From Clostridiales bacterium (GTDB lineage: Bacteria; Bacillota; Clostridia; Christensenellales; CAG-138), in contig SFCQ01000007.1 of assembly GCA_004558525.1 (NCBI GenBank), forward strand, positions 28,864 to 92,863: a stretch of DNA of 64,000 bases, written 5' to 3'. Positions 53,095 through 62,466 of the stretch are shown piece by piece; position 1 is the stretch's first letter; the number at the start of each line of letters is the position of its first letter. Below the pieces are notes generated by a model. It saw only the letters and a program-made list of their open reading frames with translations. It searched no databases and was not told where the DNA came from. A program made the translations under genes and the position numbers.

Positions 53095-54255
53095 TTAACT
53101 GACGGCAGCTATCGAGTTCGCAACAAGCTCGTTGTACTGCCCCTCGGTAAGGTCGCAGTGATAGAATAGCTTGAAGTATTCGGCAGTTTCGGTATACATA
53201 TCGTAGCTTGCCGCGTCCGGATAAAGCAGCTTAGCGAGCCACAGCATGCCAAGATACCTCTGCACGCTGGGCGGGAAGCCGAGCCAGTTGTACGGGCCGA
53301 ACGGTACTTCATAGTATTTGCCGTCCTTTATGGGCTTAAGGTCATTCCAAAGCTCATCCTCGCCCACCTTAGAGTACACGCTGTCCGGCGCAAATATTAT
53401 TACATTGGGGTCCCAAAGCATTATCTGCTCCATGTCCACCTCGTTGCCGCTGCCCTTTGAGCTTGGTTCGTCCACTATGGCTGCATTGTCGCTCAAAAGG
53501 TCTATCACCTCGGCATGGTAGCTGCCCTTGGCTATAACGTTCAGCCCCTCATCGCCAAGGCAATATAGCAGCTTGACCTTGCTTGCGCCCTCCATGAGCT
53601 TGGTTATCATGGTATAATGCTCCTCACAATATGCGGCGAGCGCTTCGGCCTCCGCGGGCATGTTGAGCAGCTCGCCAAGCTTCAGGTAAGCTTCCGGCAT
53701 GCTCTCGAGCGTAGCCGTGATATGCACGAACGGTATGCCGGTCTGCTCGCTCAACGCGTCAAGGTCCTCCTTAACGCTGCCCTTGGGTTCGCCGACGTCT
53801 ATCACGACCTGCGCGCCGCTATCAAGCAGCGTTTCAAGGTTAAGCTCGCCCTTGCCGCCGTAAAGCTGGCCAAGCTCGGGCAGGTTGTAATACTCCGCCG
53901 CTATGTACTTTTCAGCGTCCTTGCTCCATGCGCCGGATACGCCTACAAGCTTATCCGGACACAGTGCAAACAGCACTATCTGCGTCAGCGGGCCGGATAC
54001 GGCTACTTTTGTTATCTCATAAGGCAGCTCAACGGTCCTGCCAACGGAGTCGGTGAACTCGCGCATGTCGGGCTGCTCCATGGGAGAGGGCGTCTGCTCC
54101 GGCTCGGACGGAGTCTGCTCGGGCTGGGCCGGAGTTTGTTCACTCTGAGCCTGCGTCTGCTCGGACTGTATCTGAGCGTTGCTGTTGCAGCCAATAAGGC
54201 TAAGCGCAAACAGCGCAGCCAGCATAAGCGCGGCTATTCTTGTGATGTGCTTCAT
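53095..54255 (-). CDS. ABC transporter substrate-binding lipoprotein, Fe-siderophore/cobalamin type
   Basis: A lipoprotein signal peptide ends at the lipobox LSLIGC (about residue 23). A low-complexity Gln/Pro/Thr linker (TPAQPEQTPSEPEQTPSP) follows, then the helical-backbone binding domain: DSVGRTVELPYEITKVAVSG, the loop PDKLVGVSGAW and DPNVIIFAPDS near the end. The family (FhuD/BtuF type) binds chelated iron, heme or B12; the ligand here is unknown. Genes for ATPase and permease follow on the same strand. It is the most downstream gene of the operon. Confidence 0.9.
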   Translation of the reverse strand: MKHITRIAALMLAALFALSLIGCNSNAQIQSEQTQAQSEQTPAQPEQTPSEPEQTPSPMEQPDMREFTDSVGRTVELPYEITKVAVSGPLTQIVLFALCPDKLVGVSGAWSKDAEKYIAAEYYNLPELGQLYGGKGELNLETLLDSGAQVVIDVGEPKGSVKEDLDALSEQTGIPFVHITATLESMPEAYLKLGELLNMPAEAEALAAYCEEHYTMITKLMEGASKVKLLYCLGDEGLNVIAKGSYHAEVIDLLSDNAAIVDEPSSKGSGNEVDMEQIMLWDPNVIIFAPDSVYSKVGEDELWNDLKPIKDGKYYEVPFGPYNWLGFPPSVQRYLGMLWLAKLLYPDAASYDMYTETAEYFKLFYHCDLTEGQYNELVANSIAAVS

Positions 54256-54279
54256 GCTTTTCCTCCATGTATAATTATC

Positions 54280-55059
54280 TTATACATTATCCCTTCCCGG
54301 GAATATAGCCGTTCCTTTTTCGGTCTGAACTATGCTTGCCTCTACCGAGTACAGCGCCCTTATAAGCTGCTCGTCCATGACCTCGTCAGGGCTTCCGCAG
54401 GCTATGGCGGAGCCGTTTTTTATGGCAACCGCCTTATCCGCATACCACAACGCATGCATGGGGTTGTGCGTTGAAAGCAGTATGGCGTAGCCCTCCCTTG
54501 CAAGCGAGCGACAAAGCTCCATCACCATCGTCTGGTTGCCGAAGTCAAGGTTGGCTGTCGGCTCGTCCATTATAAGCGTGCGCGAGCGCTGCGCTATTGC
54601 CCTCGCTATAAGCACAAGCTGCCTTTCACCGCCGCTGAGCCGCATAAAGCTCCTCTGCCCAAGATGCGCTATGCCGCACCTTTCAAGCGCCATACGCGCC
54701 GCCTTAAGCTCATTTGCCTTAGGGGAGGATAGCGGCTGCACGCTTCCTGTCGTACCCATCAGCGTCATTTCCTCCACCGTATAATCAAAAACGCCCCTGT
54801 AGCTCTGCGGTATGTACGCGCATAGCCCGGCAAGCTCCTTTGCGCTCAGGCTGGCGGCGCTTTTGCCGTCTATGTCTATTTTGCCGCCATAGCTGCCGTT
54901 CAAGCCAAGTATGCAGCGGAAAAGCGTCGTTTTGCCTGCGCCGTTGGGGCCTAATATGGCGGTCACCTCGGCGTCGTCAGCCGTAAAGCTGAGCTTGTCA
55001 AGCGCATTGCCGAAGCCTAAGCCGTAGCTGTAGGTAAGCGCGGTTATGCTTATGCTCAT
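54280..55059 (-). CDS. ABC transporter ATP-binding protein, Fe-siderophore/cobalamin type
   Basis: Walker A GPNGAGKTTLFRC near residue 39, signature LSGGERQLVLIARA, and Walker B LIMDEPTANLDFG followed by the switch His in LLSTHNPMH. The ATG at 55059 is chosen, giving MSISITALTYSYG, because AAGGAGG lies upstream; the frame extends to 55080. It overlaps the permease stop by four bases, so the two are coupled. Confidence 0.94.
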   Translation of the reverse strand: MSISITALTYSYGLGFGNALDKLSFTADDAEVTAILGPNGAGKTTLFRCILGLNGSYGGKIDIDGKSAASLSAKELAGLCAYIPQSYRGVFDYTVEEMTLMGTTGSVQPLSSPKANELKAARMALERCGIAHLGQRSFMRLSGGERQLVLIARAIAQRSRTLIMDEPTANLDFGNQTMVMELCRSLAREGYAILLSTHNPMHALWYADKAVAIKNGSAIACGSPDEVMDEQLIRALYSVEASIVQTEKGTAIFPGRDNV

Positions 55060-56090
55060 ACGGGCTTCCTCCTTGAGCATAGAAGATATATAAAGAACGG
55101 CGCGCCTACGAACGCGGTAAGTATGCCTATAGGTATCTCGGCAGCGGTAAGATTCCTTGAAACATCGTCCACTATAAGAAGAAAGCTTGCGCCTAACAGC
55201 ATGCTTGCGCCCATGAGGCGCCTATAATCGCTGCCTACGAGCTTTCTTGCCATGTGCGGCACGACAAGGCCCACCCAGCCTATCATCCCGGCTGAGGCTA
55301 TGCTTGCCGCCGTTATCAGCGTGGACGCGGCTATTACCACAGCCCGCAGCAAAGCCGCGTTTACGCCCATGCTGCGCGCCTCATCATCGCCCAGCGTAAG
55401 CAGATTGAGCCTCCAGCGGCTCAATATAAGCGTCACACAGCCTGCCAGCATGGGTATTGCCGCCATATAGACGGTATTGTGCCTTGTTCCCGAAAGGCTG
55501 CCCATGAGCCAATAGGTTATCGCCGGCAGCTGGTTGCTCGGGTCCGCAGCAAGCTTAATATATGATGTTCCGGCGGAGAACAGCGAGCTTAGCATAATTC
55601 CGGCAAGTATAAGGTTTACCACGCCGTCTCCCCTTGCCCTTTTGGCTATGAGCATGGCGAGCAAAACGGTTAGCATGCTGAATATAAAAGCGCTCAACGT
55701 TATCATGCCGCTCGATGCGCCCATAAGTATGGCTAAGGCCGCGCCAAATGCCGCGCCTGAGCTTGCGCCGAGTATATCAGGCGAGGCCATAGGGTTCCTG
55801 AACACCCCCTGATAGGCGGCCCCCGCTGCGCTGAGACAGCAGCCAATCATGCATGCGAGGGTTATGCGCGGCAGCCTTATGTTGATAACGGCCTTCTCCA
55901 TTTGATCGGACCATGTTCTTTGCGGTGCGGAGGAATAAAGCCCTATCCTGCTGAGCAGTATCTTAACAGCCTCGGCGATAGGCACATTCAGTCTGCCCAT
56001 AGTCAGCGATACCGCGAACGCTACGATCAAAAAAGCTGCCAGAAGCCATATAACGGCTGTTTTTGTGCCCTTACCGTTGGCAGATAGCAT
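55056..56090 (-). CDS. FecCD-family ABC transporter permease
   Basis: 344 residues with about nine to ten transmembrane segments, beginning VIWLLAAFLIVAFAVSLTMG. Family signatures are RLPRITLACMIGCCLSAAGA, FRNPMASPDILGASSGAAFG and GLVVPHMARKLVGSDYR. It is the first gene of a three-gene import operon with its own promoter. No riboswitch is seen in the short leader, so iron or vitamin control is not shown by the sequence. Confidence 0.94.
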   Translation of the reverse strand: MLSANGKGTKTAVIWLLAAFLIVAFAVSLTMGRLNVPIAEAVKILLSRIGLYSSAPQRTWSDQMEKAVINIRLPRITLACMIGCCLSAAGAAYQGVFRNPMASPDILGASSGAAFGAALAILMGASSGMITLSAFIFSMLTVLLAMLIAKRARGDGVVNLILAGIMLSSLFSAGTSYIKLAADPSNQLPAITYWLMGSLSGTRHNTVYMAAIPMLAGCVTLILSRWRLNLLTLGDDEARSMGVNAALLRAVVIAASTLITAASIASAGMIGWVGLVVPHMARKLVGSDYRRLMGASMLLGASFLLIVDDVSRNLTAAEIPIGILTAFVGAPFFIYLLCSRRKPV

Positions 56091-56133
56091 AGCAGGCCCT
56101 CTTTCTCAACTGATGGTATCATGGGTTTTTACT

Positions 56134-56162
56134 ATTGTAGCACAGGAGCTCGTTATATTCAA
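56134..56162 (-). promoter_or_regulatory. promoter of the ABC transporter operon
   Basis: On the minus strand TTGAAT (56162-56157) and TACAAT (56139-56134), 17 bp apart, about 45 bp before the permease ATG. Confidence 0.55.
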
Positions 56163-56273
56163 GTGAGTATAACGCTATTTTATGTTCCGCAGCGATATTT
56201 GCTGCTTATAAGCCTGAAAAAGCGGCTTAGAGCCTTCAATATCAGCCGGCAGAAAATTTGTCAAAAAAAGTCC

Positions 56274-56302
56274 TTGCATATATCGGCAATAGTGAGTATA
56301 AT
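56274..56302 (+). promoter_or_regulatory. promoter of tRNA-Thr
   Basis: TTGCAT (56274-56279) and a perfect TATAAT (56297-56302), 17 bp apart, 36 bp before the tRNA. Confidence 0.65.
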
Positions 56303-56338
56303 ATATCTCGTTGACGCGGTATAGCCGCGCAATGATAA

Positions 56339-56414
56339 GCTGATATAGCTCAGTCGGTAGAGCGCGTCATTGGTAATGACGAGGTCCCCGGTCCGAATCC
56401 GGGTATCAGCTCCA
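56339..56414 (+). tRNA. tRNA-Thr (anticodon GGT), with an odd T loop
   Basis: A complete cloverleaf: acceptor GCTGATA/TATCAGC, D stem GCTC/GAGC, anticodon stem CGTCA/TGACG with loop TTGGTAA, T stem CCCGG/CCGGG, discriminator T and an encoded CCA. The T loop reads TCCGAAT, so position 55 is C instead of the nearly universal T (pseudouridine). It has its own promoter and terminator. Confidence 0.95.
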
Positions 56415-56424
56415 AAACCTTAGA

Positions 56425-56470
56425 AGAACCGGGACTTATTACTTGGAAGAGTGGAAGCCGGTTCTTTTTT
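56425..56470 (+). terminator. terminator of tRNA-Thr
   Basis: AGAACCGG (56425-56432) pairs with CCGGTTCT (56458-56465), followed by a T run (56465-56470). Confidence 0.75.
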
Positions 56471-56638
56471 GTACTTTTTGTGCTGTACCTGCCGTGCGGA
56501 CTTAATACCCATTAGCCGTTGCAAGAGTAATCCAAGCGGTTTTCAACAATCATATACAGCCTTACTCCATCGGTTTTTTCCTGAGAAGCGGCCAAAATCG
56601 AGCTATGGAGAGTGATGTGTACAACGCGTGCAAACGAA

Positions 56639-56665
56639 ATGCGCCCGCTGAGGCTGCGGACGCAT
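56639..56665. terminator. bidirectional terminator hairpin
   Basis: ATGCGCCCGC (56639-56648) and GCGGACGCAT (56656-56665) pair with one mismatch; T-rich sequence follows on the plus side. It ends the minus-strand Na/Pi transporter transcript. The rest of 56471-56754 shows no supported gene. Confidence 0.45.
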
Positions 56666-56754
56666 TTTTATCGTTATGGCGGCCTGTCAGCCATGCTTGC
56701 GCATGCTGTACAAGGCATAGGGGAAAGCGGCGCGGTGGCGCCGGCCGCTCAAGC

Positions 56755-58512
56755 CTATTTGGAGTACTTAAGCTCGTATTTCTTGGCATACATGGCAAAG
56801 TCGGCCTTAAAGCGCTCGTCATTGCCGGTCTTTATGGCGTTGAGATATTCGTGCGTATCAAATTCGCCCCTGTCTATCTCGGTAACGCATACGGCGATGT
56901 TGGAGCAGTGGTCGCTTATCCTTTCGCAGTTGTTCAAAAGATCGTTCAATATAAAGCCAAGCTCTATGGTGCAGCGCCCCTGCTGCAGCCTTTCTATGTG
57001 CTTGCGCTTTATCTGGCCTATGAGCACGTCTATAACCTGCTCAAGCGGCTCCACCTTGGCGGCCTTCTCAAGATCGTCGTTGACAAAGGAGTCCATAGCA
57101 AGCGTGAGTATCTCCTTCAATGCATCGAATAAGAGAGATACCTCTTCTGACGCATGCACGCTGAACGAAAGCCCCTTGTCCCGCATCTCCTTTGCGGATT
57201 GCCTTATGTTCAGCGCATGGTCGCCTATGCGCTCAAAATCGCCTATGTTGTGCAATAGCTTGGATACGTTCGCGCTGTCGCTCTCGCTCAATGCAGATGT
57301 GGATAGCTTGACAAGGAACGTGCCGAGCTTATCCTCGTATTTGTCAAGCTCAGTCTCCTGTTCCTTGACCTTTGCAGCCACATCATTGTCGTAATTGAGC
57401 ATAAGCCCCATGGCGCTCAGTACGCAGCGCCTTGCGATATCGCTCATCTTTACGGCCATATTGAAGCTTTCATGTACTGCAAGACCGGGGGAGAGCAGCA
57501 GCCTGTCGTCAAGGAACACCTCCACGTCTTTGCTGCTTCTATCTTTAATGATAAGCTTCGATATGTTTACAAGCGTCTTGCGCATAGGCAGCAGCAGCAT
57601 CGTTGTGATTATGTTGAATACCGTATGGCAAATGGCTACTTCGCCTACGCTCAGCGGATTATCCATAAAGCTAAAGCCGACTATGGCGTTAAGGCCATAG
57701 AACACTATCATGCAGAATACTACCCCTATCACCTTGCCTGTAAGGTGAACTATAGCTACCCTTTTCGCGTTCCTTGTGGTGCCTATGCTCGATAAAAGCG
57801 CCGTTACGCATGTGCCTATGTTAATGCCTAAAATGAGCGGTATGGCCATGCCGTATGTAACGCAGCCGGTCAATGAAAGCGCCTGTAATATGCCGACGCT
57901 TGCAGAGCTGCTCTGTATTATTCCGGTGAAAACAAGGCCGACAAACACGCCGAAGAACGGGTTATTGAACGCCGTAAGTATGCCCGTAAACTCCGATATT
58001 TCGGCAAGCGGAGCCACGGAGGCGCTCATGAGCGTCATACCATACATAAGAATAGCGAAGCCTACAAGAACTCCGCCTGTGTCCTTTCGCCTTGCGCTTT
58101 TTGACGCCATAAGCATCATTACGCCTATAAGCGCCATTATATGGGAGAAATTTTCAGGCTTCAGCAGTCTGATAAAAATACTGTCCCCCTGTATGCCTAC
58201 AAGTGATAGTATCCATGCTGTAATTGTAGTGCCTATGTTGCCGCCGAGTATAACGCTTACCGTCTGCCCAAGCTCCATTATGCCGGAGTTCACAAGACCC
58301 ACCAGCATTACCGTAAGCGCTGATGAGGATTGTATGGCCATTGTGATAAGTGTGCCGAATATAAGGCTTGTAGATGTGTGTGAGGTCATCTTCTGCAACG
58401 TGGATTGCAGCTTTCCTCCGGCTATCTTCTCAAGTCCGGCGCTCATTGCGTGCATGCCGTATAGAAAAAGCGCAAGTCCGCCGAACAAGGATATAATGGA
58501 AAATACGTCCAT
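56755..58512 (-). CDS. Na/Pi-cotransporter II-related protein with a PhoU-like domain
   Basis: 585 residues. The membrane half contains the duplicated repeat motif: TMAIQSSSALTVMLVG with GGNIGTTITAWILSL, and TGIIQSSSASVGILQAL with GINIGTCVTALLSSIG. About eight transmembrane segments follow the N-terminal IISLFGGLALFLYGM. Residues about 345-560 form a PhoU-like helical domain (LLHNIGDFERIGDHALNIRQ). The family moves phosphate with sodium and senses phosphate by PhoU, here by homology only. A single-gene unit. Confidence 0.93.
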   Translation of the reverse strand: MDVFSIISLFGGLALFLYGMHAMSAGLEKIAGGKLQSTLQKMTSHTSTSLIFGTLITMAIQSSSALTVMLVGLVNSGIMELGQTVSVILGGNIGTTITAWILSLVGIQGDSIFIRLLKPENFSHIMALIGVMMLMASKSARRKDTGGVLVGFAILMYGMTLMSASVAPLAEISEFTGILTAFNNPFFGVFVGLVFTGIIQSSSASVGILQALSLTGCVTYGMAIPLILGINIGTCVTALLSSIGTTRNAKRVAIVHLTGKVIGVVFCMIVFYGLNAIVGFSFMDNPLSVGEVAICHTVFNIITTMLLLPMRKTLVNISKLIIKDRSSKDVEVFLDDRLLLSPGLAVHESFNMAVKMSDIARRCVLSAMGLMLNYDNDVAAKVKEQETELDKYEDKLGTFLVKLSTSALSESDSANVSKLLHNIGDFERIGDHALNIRQSAKEMRDKGLSFSVHASEEVSLLFDALKEILTLAMDSFVNDDLEKAAKVEPLEQVIDVLIGQIKRKHIERLQQGRCTIELGFILNDLLNNCERISDHCSNIAVCVTEIDRGEFDTHEYLNAIKTGNDERFKADFAMYAKKYELKYSK

Positions 58513-58654
58513 TACCAGTGTCTCTCCTTAGTTTTCGTAATACCCCTATTAAACAAATTTATTATAACAGATATCATAACAAAAATACAACCCATTAAAG
58601 CATTAAGATATAGCTAAGAAACGGCGGGGCAAAACGCAATTCACAGCATGTTCA

Positions 58655-58683
58655 TTGCCTTTGGGGGCCTGGTGTGGTATCAT
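58655..58683 (+). promoter_or_regulatory. probable promoter of the 58709-dus operon
   Basis: TTGCCT (58655-58660) and TATCAT (58678-58683), 17 bp apart, 25 bp before the ATG. Confidence 0.5.
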
Positions 58684-58708
58684 TATCTAATTAAATAAGG
58701 AGGCGCTT

Positions 58709-59290
58709 ATGGCCCGCAACAGTTACGGAATAGCAAAACGCTCCATATGGTATGTTTTGAGGACGCTTATAATCACGGCGGCCATAGTAGCCATGTGCCT
58801 TGGCGTGTTTATAGAGGGCCTGCATGTAAGCAATCTGTATATATTGGTGACAGAGGGCATGCAGAAGAGGGCGGAGGCTATACTTAAATACGGCAAGACC
58901 GGCGGGCATGTGGACCTTACGCCTTATTTTACCGAGGAGTGCATAAACAACGACAAGGAGCTTACTACGGGCGAGTATGCCAACTTTACCGTTGCAAGCT
59001 ACGATTACCGCGTTGACGTTAAGGATATTTTTGTCCTGCCCTGGAGCGTAAGGGCGAACATGACCGTGGATGCAAGGCTTGCCGCAATAAACGCTGCAAG
59101 CGACTTTGCAGATAGCGAGACGGAGCAGCCGCTTCCCGAGTGGGAGGCGGGAAGGTATCAGGTGGTGTTTAAGAAAGTAGGCTCACGCTGGTACATAAAC
59201 AGCATAACGCTGCTTCAAAAGGATCCGGAAACGGAGGTAAAGCCCACGCCGGATATGAGCCTTATGGATAGCAAGCATAATAATGGTTGA
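58709..59290 (+). CDS. single-pass membrane protein of unknown function
   Basis: 193 residues with one transmembrane segment at about 17-36 (VLRTLIITAAIVAMCLGVFI), so most of the chain is outside. The outer part (TGGHVDLTPYFTEECINND, then TVASYDYRVDVKDIFVLPW) has strand-like patterns and the end WEAGRYQVVFKKVGSRWYIN resembles NTF2-like or lumazine-binding folds only loosely. The ATG follows AAGGAGG. It overlaps dus by eight bases and is co-translated with it. I do not recognise a family. Confidence 0.7.
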   Translation: MARNSYGIAKRSIWYVLRTLIITAAIVAMCLGVFIEGLHVSNLYILVTEGMQKRAEAILKYGKTGGHVDLTPYFTEECINNDKELTTGEYANFTVASYDYRVDVKDIFVLPWSVRANMTVDARLAAINAASDFADSETEQPLPEWEAGRYQVVFKKVGSRWYINSITLLQKDPETEVKPTPDMSLMDSKHNNG

Positions 59291-60275
59291 CATAAACAGC
59301 ATAATAAAAACAAAAAAGGCCGTGTTCCTTGCGCCTATGGCAGGGGTCACGGATATGGCATTCCGCAGCATATGCCGCGATATGGGCGCTGATCTTTCTT
59401 ATACGGAGATGGTAAGCGCAAAGGGGCTGTACTATAACAACAAAAACACATCCGTGCTGCTTTCACCCTCCCAAACGGAGCTTGATATGGGCTATGGCGT
59501 GCAGCTGTTCGGCGCGGAGCCGGGTATGGTTGCGCTGGCGGCGAAGAACATAAGCGAAAACACTGCAGGTGTTGTGCTTATAGATATAAACATGGGCTGC
59601 CCTGCGCATAAGATAGTTGCAAACGGCGAAGGCAGCGCCCTTATGAAGAACGAGCCGCTGGCGGCAAAGATAGTGGAAGCCGCCGCAAACGCGAGCAGGC
59701 TGCCTGTTACGGTCAAGTTCAGAAAGGGCTGGGACGATGAGCATGTTAACGCCGTATCGTTTGCAAAAACGCTTGAAAGCGCGGGCGCGAGCATGCTTAC
59801 CATACATGGCCGCACAAGGCAGCAGATGTACAGCGGCAAAGCGGACCGGGATATAATAGCCGCCGTTAAAGCGGCGGTAAGCATACCGGTCATAGCCAAC
59901 GGAGATATATTCAGCGGCAAGGACGCGCTGGATATGCTGAGCTATACAAACTGCGACGGGGTTATGGTCGCAAGGGGAGCCGAAGGCAACCCGTTTATAT
60001 TTGGCGAGATAAAGGCGGCATTGGCAGGCCTGCCGTATGAAAAGCCGACATACCGGCAAAGGATAGCCGCGGCTATAGAGCATGCGGAGCTGCTTACGCA
60101 GACAAGGGGCCAGCGGGCTATAATAGAGATGCGCAAGCATGTTTCGTGGTACCTTAGCGGCATGCGCTCAAGCGCGGCGTTAAGGGGAGCCGTTAACAGC
60201 ATAGAAAGCCTTGACGGCTTGAAGCGGCTTTTATATGAATATCAGGCCAGTCTTGACAGAGCCGAGCATGAATAA
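59283..60275 (+). CDS. dus: tRNA-dihydrouridine synthase
   Basis: FMN enzyme that reduces uridines in tRNA D loops. The N-terminal barrel motif is FLAPMAGVTDMAFRSICRDM. The catalytic Cys is residue 106 in DINMGCPAHKIV. The FMN-phosphate motif is VIANGDIFSG with GVMVARGAEGNPFIF. The C-terminal helical domain binds tRNA. 330 residues. It begins inside the end of the preceding membrane-protein gene. Confidence 0.96.
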   Translation: MVDINSIIKTKKAVFLAPMAGVTDMAFRSICRDMGADLSYTEMVSAKGLYYNNKNTSVLLSPSQTELDMGYGVQLFGAEPGMVALAAKNISENTAGVVLIDINMGCPAHKIVANGEGSALMKNEPLAAKIVEAAANASRLPVTVKFRKGWDDEHVNAVSFAKTLESAGASMLTIHGRTRQQMYSGKADRDIIAAVKAAVSIPVIANGDIFSGKDALDMLSYTNCDGVMVARGAEGNPFIFGEIKAALAGLPYEKPTYRQRIAAAIEHAELLTQTRGQRAIIEMRKHVSWYLSGMRSSAALRGAVNSIESLDGLKRLLYEYQASLDRAEHE

Positions 60276-60276
60276 A

Positions 60277-60307
60277 AAAGGACGGCTTAGTGCTTTAGCC
60301 GTCCTTT
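60277..60307. terminator. bidirectional terminator between dus and the M23 lipoprotein
   Basis: A perfect 11-bp stem AAAGGACGGCT (60277-60287)/AGCCGTCCTTT (60297-60307), with A-rich and T-rich flanks, between convergent genes. Confidence 0.75.
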
Positions 60308-60326
60308 GCTATGCTTAAGCATAAGC

Positions 60327-61406
60327 TCATCTTCCGTACCTTACCCTGTGCAGCACGGGATATGGGTTAATGTATATATGCTCGGGCGCGATTATGGATA
60401 GATGCAGGTGCGGCGCGTCGCTGTTGCCGGTGTTGCCGACGTGGCCTATGAGCTGGCCCTGCTCAACGCGCTCACCCTCGGCCAAAAAGGTTGTAAGCTC
60501 CACCATATGGCAGTATACATAGCAAAACCCGTACTTGTCACGTACCACAACATAGTTGCCGGCAATATCGTTGTACGCCACCCGTATCACCGTACCTTCC
60601 GTGCAGGAGGGTATGTCCGTACCCTCTCTTGCGCGTATGTCCGTGCCGGTATGCCTGCGCGTGGCCTTGGATCTATCATGGAACCAGCAGTCCTTAATGC
60701 GCCGCTTTGGCAGCGGGTCCAATATGGTGGCAATGTATTCGTCGCTAAGCTCGTAGCTGCCATCGTTATCCGTAAGCTGGCCGTTTTCGTCATAGGCCGT
60801 GTTAAGGTAGCTGAAAAGTGAAAGCGCGCCATAGTATATATCATAGCCGGACTGCTCAAAAAGCCTGTCAAAATCCGGAAGCTCAACGCTTATATGAACA
60901 CTTTTGCCGTTTATTTCGGCATTGATTCCCGTGCTTTGCATAAGCTGCCGCTCCGGCTCCGCAACCGTTGCGCACAGCGCGGCCATGAGCCGCCAGTCAA
61001 GTCCGGACTCAAGGCTTACTACCGTCTCCGTAACGCTCTCAAAAAGCGCGCGAGCCTTCAAACCCGCAGCCTCGGCGCAGGCTGCGGCCTCATTTTCGCA
61101 CTTGCTGCAAAGCTCGGCATAGATGGGGTATCTTTCTATCAGCGACGGCATGTCCGTTAGGCCTGAGGACCTGTGGTCATATGCCGAAAAGTCCGGCGTA
61201 AAAGCTGCAACGAACGCCTCTGCAACGGCCTTTTCCATATCTTCAACAGAGGGCGCAGGCGTGGGGGTAGGGGAAGGCGCTGCCGTTGGCGTGGGGGCAG
61301 GGCTGTATTCTGGCGCGCTTTGAGCTACATAGCTTGGCGCGGCACAGCCGGATAAAAGTATTAAAGTTAAAGCGCACAAAACGGCGGCACAAAGCTTTTT
61401 TGACAT
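60327..61406 (-). CDS. M23 (LytM) family lipoprotein
   Basis: A lipoprotein signal peptide MSKKLCAAVLCALTLILLSG ends at Cys21. A Pro/Thr/Ala-rich linker (APTPTAAPSPTPTPAPS) follows, then a helical region of about 150 residues. The LytM domain has HTGTDIRAREGTD, YVYCHMVELTTF and GNSDAPHLHLSI, so the metal site seems complete. The ATG at 61406 is chosen over the frame start at 61466, because AAGGAG and the signal peptide fit. Cell-wall hydrolase on the outer face of the membrane is inferred. Confidence 0.88.
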   Translation of the reverse strand: MSKKLCAAVLCALTLILLSGCAAPSYVAQSAPEYSPAPTPTAAPSPTPTPAPSVEDMEKAVAEAFVAAFTPDFSAYDHRSSGLTDMPSLIERYPIYAELCSKCENEAAACAEAAGLKARALFESVTETVVSLESGLDWRLMAALCATVAEPERQLMQSTGINAEINGKSVHISVELPDFDRLFEQSGYDIYYGALSLFSYLNTAYDENGQLTDNDGSYELSDEYIATILDPLPKRRIKDCWFHDRSKATRRHTGTDIRAREGTDIPSCTEGTVIRVAYNDIAGNYVVVRDKYGFCYVYCHMVELTTFLAEGERVEQGQLIGHVGNTGNSDAPHLHLSIIAPEHIYINPYPVLHRVRYGR

Positions 61407-61544
61407 ATTTACATGCTCCTTGTATATACGCCCTAAGATAAGCCTGTAAGGGTATATAGATAACAAAAGTAACTATGCCATATATCATAAGAATAATCAA
61501 GCGGATAATTTGTTAAATATGTCCGGTATTGCTCCTAAGCGCCT

Positions 61545-61573
61545 TTGACTATATTGAAAATGTGGCGTATTAT
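61545..61573 (+). promoter_or_regulatory. promoter of the Mrp gene
   Basis: TTGACT (61545-61550) and TATTAT (61568-61573), 17 bp apart, 45 bp before the ATG. Confidence 0.55.
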
Positions 61574-61617
61574 ATTGTTATTAAAGGGATAGACATCCCA
61601 AAAGAACGGAGCGTACC

Positions 61618-62466
61618 ATGAGCGAGAACTGTACCCACGATTGTTCATCCTGCGGGGAGAATTGCCCGAGCAGGAATTCATCACCGGCCGACTTTATTGA
61701 AAAGCTGAACCCGCTGAGCAAGGTCAACAAGACCATAGGCATAGTAAGCGGTAAGGGCGGCGTAGGCAAATCACTTGTTACAAGCATGCTTGCCGTCATG
61801 GCAAAAAGGGCCGGGCTTGATACTGCCGTGCTTGATGCGGACATAACAGGCCCTTCCATACCAAAGGCCTTTGGCTTGACAGGCATGGCGGAAGGCACGG
61901 AGCAGGGCATTTTGCCAAGAAAGACTGCCACAGGCATAGACGTTATGAGCATAAACCTTCTGCTTGACGACGTAACGGCCCCCGTTGTATGGCGCGGGCC
62001 GGTCATAGGCGGCGTAGTAAAGCAGTTTTGGCAGGACGTCATATGGCAGCATGAGGACGTTATGTTCATAGACATGCCGCCGGGCACGGGAGACGTTCCG
62101 CTTACGGTGTTCCAGTCCATACCGCTGGACGGCATAATTGTCGTCACCAGCCCGCAGGAGCTTGTAGGCATGATTGTTGAAAAGGCCGTGAACATGGCGG
62201 GAATGATGGATATACCCGTGCTTGGCATAGTTGAGAATATGAGCTATATCACCTGTCCGGACTGCGGAAGGAGGATATATCCGTTTGGCGAGAGCCGCGT
62301 TAAGGCCATAGCGCAGAAGTTCAACATACCGGTAACGGCGTCGCTGCCTATGGAGCCGGTAGTCGCCATGCTGTGCGACGAGGGCAAGATAGAGGCCGTT
62401 CAGCTTGACGGCCTTGAAGAGGTGTTTGACGCTATAAAGGCCCTGCCGGATAACTATAAGGAATGA
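61618..62466 (+). CDS. Mrp/Nbp35-type iron-sulfur cluster carrier ATPase
   Basis: The N terminus has the Nbp35-like Cys cluster CTHDCSSCGENCPS. The P-loop is IVSGKGGVGKSLVTSM near residue 45 (deviant Walker A with the extra Lys), followed by VLDADITGPSIPKAFG and FIDMPPGTGDVPL. The bridging CxxC is ITCPDCGRRIYPFG near residue 218. Family members bind and hand over a 4Fe-4S cluster as dimers. 282 residues, single gene. Confidence 0.94.
   Translation: MSENCTHDCSSCGENCPSRNSSPADFIEKLNPLSKVNKTIGIVSGKGGVGKSLVTSMLAVMAKRAGLDTAVLDADITGPSIPKAFGLTGMAEGTEQGILPRKTATGIDVMSINLLLDDVTAPVVWRGPVIGGVVKQFWQDVIWQHEDVMFIDMPPGTGDVPLTVFQSIPLDGIIVVTSPQELVGMIVEKAVNMAGMMDIPVLGIVENMSYITCPDCGRRIYPFGESRVKAIAQKFNIPVTASLPMEPVVAMLCDEGKIEAVQLDGLEEVFDAIKALPDNYKE

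Noticed and set aside
56091..56338. Cobalamin riboswitch or Fur box upstream of the FecCD-type permease
   Set aside because: The leader after the predicted promoter is only about 40 nt and no conserved box was found by eye.
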